From Planctomycetaceae bacterium (lineage in GTDB: Bacteria; Planctomycetota; Planctomycetia; Pirellulales; Pirellulaceae), in NCBI GenBank assembly GCA_018658605.1, contig JABHUV010000041.1, positions 1 through 9,795 on the forward strand: 9,795 bases of DNA. Reading direction: 5' to 3'. Positions 1 to 5,825 of this stretch are shown here, in pieces. Under the pieces are notes generated by a model. The model worked only from the letters and a program-made list of their open reading frames with translations. It made no database searches and had not been told where the DNA came from. The first letter of the stretch is position 1; the number at the start of each line of letters is the position of its first letter. Position numbers and translations under genes: made by a program.

Positions 1-708
1 CCCAAAGGTAGTCAGCAACGAGAGGCGACCGTTGAAAAAGCGCGTGAAACGTTACTTGAACAAAAATGCGACGAATTATTAGATGACGACAAAATTAACG
101 CGATGGCAATCGATCTAGCGGAAAATATGGGGATAGTATTTTTGGACGAGATGGATAAGGTGATTGGATCTCAGGGAAAAAACGCCGATGTGTCCCGGCA
201 AGGTGTTCAGCGCGATTTATTACCAATTGTCGAGGGGACCACCGTCCAAACGAAGCATGGTTATGTGCGGACGGATCATATTCTATTTATCGCCGCCGGA
301 GCATTTCACGCAACTAAGCCAAGTGATTTGATGCCGGAGTTGCAAGGACGATTTCCGATTAGAGTCGAGCTGGATAATCTCTCCAGTGATGATTTTCGCA
401 GAATCCTGACGGAGCCAGAGAATTCTCTGACTAAGCAATACGTGGCGCTTTTGGCCACCGAGGGAGTTGAATTGGTTTTTACTGACGACGCTATAGTGGC
501 GTTGGCCGAGTATGCGTTTGAGGTCAATCAACGGACGCAAAACATCGGCGCACGGCGACTGCACACTATTCTAGAAAGAGTGTTGGAAGAACTCAGTTTT
601 GAGGCGTCTGAGATTAAACTTGGACGGGTAGAGATCAATCGAGTGTATGTTTCTGAGCGATTGCAAAATGTGATCGATGATGAAGATCTTAGCAATTATA
701 TATTGTAA
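1..708 (+). CDS. hslU: HslU, ATPase subunit of the HslUV protease (C-terminal part, 5' end outside window)
   Basis: This is the AAA+ unfoldase that recognises, unfolds and threads substrates into the HslV peptidase in the cytoplasm. The reading frame is open from base 1, so the N-terminus (Walker A and pore loop) lies upstream; about 235 residues are visible. The first 35 or so residues are the end of the I-domain. They are followed by Walker B ([11 protein letters not shown]), the [12 protein letters not shown] segment, sensor 1 and arginine-finger region ([22 protein letters not shown]), and sensor 2 ([17 protein letters not shown]). The protein ends DEDLSNYIL, very close to the E. coli ending DEDLSRFIL, the tail that docks into HslV and activates it. 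The remembered E. coli sequence aligns almost without gaps over the visible part. HslV is usually encoded just upstream, outside this window. No frameshift or missing key residue is seen. The next gene starts 150 bp downstream and is functionally unrelated. Confidence 0.96.
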   Translation, partial: PKGSQQREATVEKARETLLEQKCDELLDDDKINAMAIDLAENMGIVFLDEMDKVIGSQGKNADVSRQGVQRDLLPIVEGTTVQTKHGYVRTDHILFIAAGAFHATKPSDLMPELQGRFPIRVELDNLSSDDFRRILTEPENSLTKQYVALLATEGVELVFTDDAIVALAEYAFEVNQRTQNIGARRLHTILERVLEELSFEASEIKLGRVEINRVYVSERLQNVIDDEDLSNYIL

Positions 709-858
709 TTTTATGAATGTGTTGCGGGGGAAAGTGGTTGATTGCCACTGCGTCGGGGAGTGAAAATATGTATACTAAATATTGTTCGTTGGTCGACGCA
801 CTGTTAATTGCCCCTCCCCATAGAGTCCCTCCCCAGTTGATTTACGCGAGAGTAACTA
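709..858 (+). promoter_or_regulatory. Intergenic leader of the DUF1592 gene with paired G-tracts and C-tracts
   Basis: This gap separates hslU from the DUF1592 gene. It holds a 5-bp stem-loop (AGTGG 733-737, CCACT 745-749) without a T-run, so it is a poor terminator. A TATACT box lies at 771-776, but no convincing -35 box sits at the right distance. Two 9-nt direct repeats CCCTCCCCA lie at 812-820 and 827-835. Upstream G-tracts lie at 726-730 (GGGGG) and 755-760 (GGGGAG). GGGGAG is exactly complementary to CTCCCC in both repeats (814-819 and 829-834), so two alternative long-range stems are possible. The ribosome binding site GAGAG (848-852) sits 6 nt before the ATG. A regulatory role is inference from these patterns only. 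Confidence 0.3.
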
Positions 859-3195
859 ATGCTTTTACGAGTGTTGAAATTCGCTTTACCTTGCTGGTTA
901 TTCATAGCATCTTGCAACGCCGTTGCGCAACCCGTAGTTGACGGGGCCGACGCGGATGCTAATGCAGTCGCGTTTTTCAAAAACTATTGCATGGATTGTC
1001 ATAACGAAGACGATGCAATGAGCGGAATCCGTGTCGATCATATATCCGAAACTGATAGCTTCCTTGAGTACCGTAGGACTTGGAAGCGAGTGGTTGAAGT
1101 GTTGCGTTTTGGCACGATGCCTCCCAAAAATGCTGAACAACCATCTGCAAAACAACTAGAGCAAGCGAAGTTATGGGTTTCAAACCGCGTCGACTCAATT
1201 GATTGTGACCTTATCAAAGATCCGGGGCGGGTCACGATTCGCCGCCTAAATCGCTTGGAATATAACAATACAGTGCGCGATTTGTTCGCAATCGACTTTA
1301 AGCCGGCGGATGATTTTCCATCGGACGATGTCGGCGAAGGGTTTGATAATATTGGGGACGTATTGTCGCTGCCGCCATTATTGCTGGAGAAGTATCTCGC
1401 GGCGGCGGAACAGATAAGTGAGCGGATTGTTTATGTTCCTGGGGCAAAATCAGCCAACGAGATTTCGTTCAACAAAGAAGATATCTCGATAAAAGGTAAT
1501 GGTCGACTTTCCGACTTGTCGCAAGAAGTTGACTTCTACAGTAATGGAATCGCCACAATTCAGGTGCGCATTAAAACTGAGGGGAAATATGAGTTCTCAG
1601 TTGACGTAGGTGCCCAACAAGCAGGACCTGAACTTGCCAAGATGGAACTGGCAGTCGATAGCAAATCAATGTTGAAACAATCCATATCCGCTCGAAAGGA
1701 AGCTCCGCGAAAATATACCGTCGCGATGGAACTCGCGCCAGGTCAACATAAAATTGAATTGTCATTTACTAATGATTTCTATAATCCAAATCATCCGGAT
1801 CCAAAGCAGCGAGATCGCAACATCTTTTTTTCGAATATGAAACTGGTAGGACCGACAGCGGTGCTCGTGGATGATCTCTCCGACTTTAATAAATTAATTC
1901 ATCAGAACATCCCTGAACAAAACAGCGATGTTAAGAAGGAATCTGCGACAGTTTTGAATATGTTCATTCACCGCGTGTTTCGTCGTGAAGTGAATCAAAG
2001 CGAAATTGAACCTTATTGTAATTTGGTGCAATTGGTAGTAAATCAGGGAGAGAGCTTCCAACGAGGGATTCAGGTGGCGATGAATGCGATCCTAGTGTCT
2101 CCACGTTTCATATTTCGTTTAGAGGGAGGCGGCAAAGTTGATTCAGGAAATACTATTCGCGATCTGGATAATTATGAATTGGCAAGTCGCCTGTCTTACT
2201 TTGTTTGGTGCAGTACTCCAGATGACGAGTTGCTTAATCTTGCTAGAGAAGGAAAACTCTCAAACGAAAAGGTTTTACGCGCACAATTATCGAGAATGTT
2301 GACCGATCCGCGTGTGAGTGGTCTAACGGCGGGGTTCGCAACGCAATGGTTAAATTTGAGGAATCTTGCTGAAGTCGTTCCCGATCCTAATGTTTACGAT
2401 TTTCCTAATCAGTTGCGCGACTCGATGCAGCGAGAGACGGAACTTTTTTTTGAACATGTATTGCAGCAAAATCGATCCGTGATTGACTTCATTAACGGCA
2501 AGTACACGTTTGTCAATCAAACCCTAGCAAGACACTATGGGCTATCGAATATTGAACCGGCTGATGAGGGTGATGGGTTCATGCAGGTGTCGCTTGAAGG
2601 GGTGCCACGATCGGGGGTATTGACACATGGGAGTATTCTTACATTAACATCAAACCCCAATCGCACTGCACCAGTTATGCGGGGTAAATGGATCATGGAA
2701 AACATACTAGGTGTTCGACCCCCAGATCCGCCAGCAGATGTTCCGGAAATAGCGGCGTCAAAGCGAGCATTGCCCAACGCTAGTTTTCGAGAGCAACTGA
2801 ATTTACATCGTGAGAATGCTGTTTGTGCCAGTTGCCATGACCAAATGGATCCGCTGGGTTTTGGATTTGAAAATTTCGATGGTATCGGCAAGTATCGAAC
2901 GAAAGATGGGGAATTTGTGGTAGATTCGACTGGAATATTGCCATCGGGTGAAAAATTCAACGGCCCGATGGAGTTAGTGGATATACTTACTGATAGAGGG
3001 CATTCGTTTGCTCGTACAATGACCGAGCGGATGTTGGTCTTCGCATTGGGGCGGGGCTTAGATTATTATGACGAGTGTGCAGTCGACAAAATAATGAAGC
3101 AGTTGAAAAAAGATGATTACCGATTTCAAACGATGATACTCCATATTGTCATAAGTGATCCATTTCTTAAACGGCGGAACGAGGGTAAACGATAA
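859..3195 (+). CDS. Exported DUF1592-family haem protein with CBM60-like domain
   Basis: This is a 778-residue protein of the planctomycete multi-DUF c-type cytochrome family; no biochemical function is firmly established. The N-terminal signal peptide (MLLRVLKFALPCWLFIASC) offers either a lipobox-like IASC (Cys19) or a signal peptidase I site at AVA-Q. A first haem motif C44-MD-C47-H48 lies in a cytochrome-c-like domain. Next come DUF1587 (about 125-190, RRLNRLEYNNTVRDLF), a beta-rich segment resembling CBM60-like xylan-binding modules (about 215-333), DUF1595 (about 363-420), DUF1592 (about 435-560, DNYELASRLSYFVW), DUF1588 (about 580-680, LTSNPNRTAPVMRGKW), and DUF1585 near the C-terminus (ERMLVFALGRGLDYY). 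The second haem motif, C656-AS-C659-H660, lies in HDQMDPLGFGFENFDG context. The chosen ATG has GAGAG 6 nt upstream and gives the signal peptide directly. The stop overlaps the next gene's start (TAATG), implying translational coupling. Domain limits are estimates by eye. Confidence 0.92.
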   Translation: MLLRVLKFALPCWLFIASCNAVAQPVVDGADADANAVAFFKNYCMDCHNEDDAMSGIRVDHISETDSFLEYRRTWKRVVEVLRFGTMPPKNAEQPSAKQLEQAKLWVSNRVDSIDCDLIKDPGRVTIRRLNRLEYNNTVRDLFAIDFKPADDFPSDDVGEGFDNIGDVLSLPPLLLEKYLAAAEQISERIVYVPGAKSANEISFNKEDISIKGNGRLSDLSQEVDFYSNGIATIQVRIKTEGKYEFSVDVGAQQAGPELAKMELAVDSKSMLKQSISARKEAPRKYTVAMELAPGQHKIELSFTNDFYNPNHPDPKQRDRNIFFSNMKLVGPTAVLVDDLSDFNKLIHQNIPEQNSDVKKESATVLNMFIHRVFRREVNQSEIEPYCNLVQLVVNQGESFQRGIQVAMNAILVSPRFIFRLEGGGKVDSGNTIRDLDNYELASRLSYFVWCSTPDDELLNLAREGKLSNEKVLRAQLSRMLTDPRVSGLTAGFATQWLNLRNLAEVVPDPNVYDFPNQLRDSMQRETELFFEHVLQQNRSVIDFINGKYTFVNQTLARHYGLSNIEPADEGDGFMQVSLEGVPRSGVLTHGSILTLTSNPNRTAPVMRGKWIMENILGVRPPDPPADVPEIAASKRALPNASFREQLNLHRENAVCASCHDQMDPLGFGFENFDGIGKYRTKDGEFVVDSTGILPSGEKFNGPMELVDILTDRGHSFARTMTERMLVFALGRGLDYYDECAVDKIMKQLKKDDYRFQTMILHIVISDPFLKRRNEGKR

Positions 3196-4526
3196 TGACT
3201 AATATCAAACGAAGAACGATGCTGCGTGGGTTCGGATTATGCATGGGACTACCGTTGTTGGATGTCATGCATTCAACGGCGTTAGCAAACAATGGTATTT
3301 CAGAGAACCCAACACGTATGGCATTTGTTTTTTTTGCAAATGGCGCAATTATGGACTCGTGGAAACCGACGACACAGGGGTCGCAGTATGAACTTCCACG
3401 CACTCTCGAAGTACTCAAGGAACACAAATCTGATTTCAATGTGGTCACGGGACTCGCGCAAAATTGGGGTCGTGCTCATGGTGACGGCCCTGGCGATCAT
3501 GCGCGATGCGCGTCTACCTATTTGACTGGCGCCCACCCTTATAAAACATCGGGCGCTGACATCAAAGTTGGTGTTTCAGTCGACCAAGCTGCTGCGAACC
3601 GAGTAGGCGACCGAACAAGGATCCCGTCTTTGGAACTTGGACTGAGACAAGGTCGCAATGCGGGTAATTGCGATTCTGGATATAGTTGTGCTTACTCCAA
3701 TAATATATCTTGGAAAACTGATCGCACACCTATGGCAAAAGAGATAAACCCACGTTTGGCTTTTGAACGGTTATTTGGTGATGGCCAAAAAAGTAGTGAA
3801 AGTCAGAAGAAACGAGATTTCTATAAGGCAAGTATTCTGGATCTGGTGAAACAAGACGCTCTGCAGTTGAAAAAGCAACTTGGGGTTACGGATCAACGAA
3901 AAATGGATGAATACTTCCAAAGCGTGCGAGAATTGGAGATTCGAGTATTACGCGCACAGAATTCTGCTGATGTCACACGTCCAGATTTGAAATTACCCAC
4001 AAGTGTGCCGAGTGATTTTCAAGAACATATGCACTTGATGTATGACATTATGGCATTGGCGTTTCAGACGGATGTGACGCGGATTTCGACGCTCATGTTA
4101 GGAAATGCTGGCAGTAATAGAAGCTACAATATGGTCGGTGTAAACGAAGGCCATCATCAACTTTCTCATCATCGCAATGACGACGGTTTGATGGAAAAAA
4201 TTCGTAAAATCGATGGTTATCTAGCCAAGGGGTTTTCATATTTTCTGAAAAAACTTAAATCTGTGCCCGAGGGTGATGGTAATTTACTCGATCGTTCCAT
4301 GATCGTTTACGGAAGTGGAATCAGCGATGCCAATCGTCATTCACATCATGACTTACCCATTGTTGTAGCTGGTAAAGCGAATGGTACGATTGATACTGGT
4401 CGGCATATCAATCTTGGAAAGGAAGTGCCGCTGAATAATTTGTTTTTGTCCATGCTAGATAGAATGGATGCGGGGGTCACGTCAATCGGCGACAGCAGTG
4501 GCCGACTCAAGGAATTGCGTGTTTAG
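3195..4526 (+). CDS. Tat-exported DUF1552 family protein
   Basis: This 443-residue protein belongs to the DUF1552 family, the usual partner of DUF1592 proteins; its reaction is unknown. The N-terminus carries a twin-arginine signal (K-R6-R7-T-M-L-R, then a hydrophobic stretch GFGLCMGLPLLDVM). That implies export of a folded, perhaps metal-loaded, protein to the same compartment as the haem protein. Family landmarks are FFANGAIMDSWKP (about 46-58), HGDGPGDHARCASTYLTGAH (about 95-114) and GVSVDQAAA (about 126-134). Two His clusters stand out: H320 H321 and H325 H326, and H382 H384 H385 D386 in the segment GSGISDANRHSHHDLP. The latter resembles the C-terminal motif of DUF1501 proteins, which have a sulfatase/alkaline-phosphatase-like fold, so metal binding is plausible but inferred. 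The ATG overlaps the preceding stop by one base, with GAGGG at 3181-3185 as ribosome binding site. Length is normal and no damage is seen. Confidence 0.93.
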   Translation: MTNIKRRTMLRGFGLCMGLPLLDVMHSTALANNGISENPTRMAFVFFANGAIMDSWKPTTQGSQYELPRTLEVLKEHKSDFNVVTGLAQNWGRAHGDGPGDHARCASTYLTGAHPYKTSGADIKVGVSVDQAAANRVGDRTRIPSLELGLRQGRNAGNCDSGYSCAYSNNISWKTDRTPMAKEINPRLAFERLFGDGQKSSESQKKRDFYKASILDLVKQDALQLKKQLGVTDQRKMDEYFQSVRELEIRVLRAQNSADVTRPDLKLPTSVPSDFQEHMHLMYDIMALAFQTDVTRISTLMLGNAGSNRSYNMVGVNEGHHQLSHHRNDDGLMEKIRKIDGYLAKGFSYFLKKLKSVPEGDGNLLDRSMIVYGSGISDANRHSHHDLPIVVAGKANGTIDTGRHINLGKEVPLNNLFLSMLDRMDAGVTSIGDSSGRLKELRV

Positions 4527-4555
4527 GTTTTATCTATTATAGACCGTTGCGTTTT

Positions 4556-4585
4556 TTGACATTGTTGTAACGATTTGACTAGTCA
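4556..4585 (+). promoter_or_regulatory. Candidate promoter/operator: TTGACA box and 10-bp palindrome
   Basis: In the 95-bp gap before the DUF3467 gene, a perfect -35-like TTGACA lies at 4556-4561. A perfect 10-bp palindrome TGACTAGTCA lies at 4576-4585. The best -10 at 18-bp spacing (TAGTCA, 4580-4585) is poor and falls inside the palindrome, so a repressor or activator site overlapping the promoter is possible. No hairpin plus T-run terminator is visible after the DUF1552 stop at 4526. This is pattern evidence only. Confidence 0.28.
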
Positions 4586-4621
4586 GACAGGATTCATTCA
4601 TAAGAGGTAGCTACGAAATTA

Positions 4622-5353
4622 ATGGCGTCGGAAAATAGCGAACAAAATCTAGGCGACGATGGAACTGTGACGCTCCGTCCCGTATCTGCGTTGGTTCCCG
4701 AACAGGTTAGTCGAGGTGTGTTTAGCACGGGCGTGATTGCCATTACCGGTAACACCGAGTTTGTATTAGACTTCGTATTGGTTGTTGGGGCTCCCAGCAC
4801 CGTAGTCTCGCGAGTTATTTGTACGCACGAAGCGTTACGGCGAATCGTGTCTGCGATCCGCCGTAACGTTGAGGCATTTAACGCCCGGGTTGGTGCTGTG
4901 AAATCCGAGGTGCGAGTGGAGCCGTCTCAACAATTGCCACCGCCAGCTACAGACGAGTCGCGTATTGAGGAAGTACAGCCTCAAGATTCTATTGGTACGG
5001 AACAGTTTGTGGGAGCATCGATTCCAGTGCCGGACGAGGCGCCGGGTGGTTGGGTCTCGTCTGGAGAGCCGACTGAGGCAAGTGGGAGTGAAGTAAAATC
5101 AAATGCAATAAAACAGAATCCAATGGACTTATACGATGACATAATTGTGCCTGACGAAATGCAGGTGGGCGTTTATGCCAATGGACTTATTATTGGCCAT
5201 ACCAATGCAGAGTTTAAATTAGATTTTGTTTCGAATTTGTTTCCAAAGTCGGTAGTAACCAGCCGGATTTTCATGTCGGCGCCCCAATTGGTGCGGTTGC
5301 TCGACACTTTAGAGCGTACGCTGCGGCAGTTTGATCAGAAGCGTAAGTCGTAA
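4622..5353 (+). CDS. Tandem DUF3467-domain protein
   Basis: This 243-residue soluble protein has no signal peptide or membrane segment. It contains two copies of the small DUF3467 domain, whose function is unknown. Copy 1 spans about residues 26-89 (GVFSTGVIAITGNTEFVLDF ... VVSRVICTHEALRRI). Copy 2 spans about 177-240 (GVYANGLIIGHTNAEFKLDF ... VTSRIFMSAPQLVRL). The copies align without gaps over 64 positions with about 20 identities by eye, sharing the core G-V...G-I...N-EF-LDF-V...S-R. The linker, about 95-170, is rich in Pro, Glu, Ser and Gly and looks disordered. DUF3467 proteins I know of are usually single-domain and about 100 residues, so this doubled form is longer than usual. GAGGTA at about 4604-4609 serves as ribosome binding site, with a 12-nt spacer to the ATG. 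The arsC-like gene begins 43 bp after the stop, suggesting cotranscription. Confidence 0.82.
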   Translation: MASENSEQNLGDDGTVTLRPVSALVPEQVSRGVFSTGVIAITGNTEFVLDFVLVVGAPSTVVSRVICTHEALRRIVSAIRRNVEAFNARVGAVKSEVRVEPSQQLPPPATDESRIEEVQPQDSIGTEQFVGASIPVPDEAPGGWVSSGEPTEASGSEVKSNAIKQNPMDLYDDIIVPDEMQVGVYANGLIIGHTNAEFKLDFVSNLFPKSVVTSRIFMSAPQLVRLLDTLERTLRQFDQKRKS

Positions 5354-5384
5354 TTTATTTATAGACCCATTATTTGGTTTCTTT

Positions 5385-5389
5385 AGGGG
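5385..5389 (+). promoter_or_regulatory. Ribosome binding site that sets a TTG start for arsC
   Basis: AGGGG lies 7 nt before TTG 5397, and 10 nt before an adjacent TTG at 5400. The reading frame is open back to TTG 5331, but that start lies inside the previous gene, lacks a good ribosome binding site and would add 22 residues unlike anything in the family. Starting at 5397 puts the catalytic Cys at position 10, as in S. aureus ArsC. Confidence 0.65.
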
Positions 5390-5396
5390 CAGTGAT

Positions 5397-5825
5397 TTGT
5401 TGGCGTATTCAGTTCTTGTTATTTGCACGGGAAATTCATGCAGAAGCCAGATGGCAGAGGCATATTTTCGAAAGTTTACCGATGGACAGTGGCAGTGCGA
5501 GTCAGCCGGGACTAAACCCACAGGATACGTCCACCCCTTTGCAGTAAAAGCGATGGGCGAAGACGCTGTAGATCTCACATCGCACACGAGTAAGTCGCTG
5601 GCGGGTTTAATAACAGAAGACTGGACGTACGTGGTTGCGGTTTGTGATGATGCTGTTGAGGCATGCCCCGTATTTGTCGGAGCGGAATGCGTGTTGTACT
5701 GGCCATTTCCGGACCCTGCCGATGTCAGCGGTAGCAGTGATGAACGAATGATTGCGTTTCGTGAAACTCGTGACGCCATTAAGCGGCGGGTCGGGGAGTT
5801 TTTACGCGAATTGAATGTTAATTAA
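5397..5825 (+). CDS. arsC: Arsenate reductase, thioredoxin-coupled type (low-molecular-weight tyrosine phosphatase fold)
   Basis: The predicted role is reduction of arsenate to arsenite in the cytoplasm, with disulfide relay to thioredoxin. With the TTG start at 5397 the protein has 142 residues, normal for the family. The phosphate-binding loop C10-T-G-N13-S-C-R16-S17-QMAE matches pI258 ArsC from S. aureus. The relay cysteines C83 and C90 (CDDAVEAC) keep the C-x6-C spacing of its C82/C89, and the general acid lies in FPDPAD (D106). The three redox cysteines argue for an arsenate reductase rather than a simple tyrosine phosphatase. Family substrate specificity can vary, so a protein phosphatase role is not excluded. 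No arsR-type regulator or arsenite exporter lies in the window. The gene follows the DUF3467 gene by 43 bp. It converges on the opposite-strand oxidoreductase gene with a 4-bp overlap at TTAA 5822-5825, leaving no room for a terminator between them. Confidence 0.88.
   Translation: MLAYSVLVICTGNSCRSQMAEAYFRKFTDGQWQCESAGTKPTGYVHPFAVKAMGEDAVDLTSHTSKSLAGLITEDWTYVVAVCDDAVEACPVFVGAECVLYWPFPDPADVSGSSDERMIAFRETRDAIKRRVGEFLRELNVN

Noticed and set aside
733..749. AGTGG/CCACT stem-loop after hslU as a terminator
   Set aside because: Only 5 bp, 25 nt after the stop, followed by GCGTCGGGG rather than a T-run.
717..941. 74-codon plus-strand frame in the leader before the DUF1592 gene
   Set aside because: Considered as a leader peptide, but it runs 80 nt into the DUF1592 gene out of frame and has no ribosome binding site or domain.
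2535..2960. 141-codon open frame on the minus strand
   Set aside because: It lies wholly inside the DUF1592 gene, shows no recognisable domain, and opposes clearly conserved DUF1588/haem sequence; a shadow frame.
5309..5779. 156-codon open frame on the minus strand
   Set aside because: It lies opposite arsC, whose catalytic motifs are intact, has low-complexity Ser/Thr-rich content and no family resemblance.
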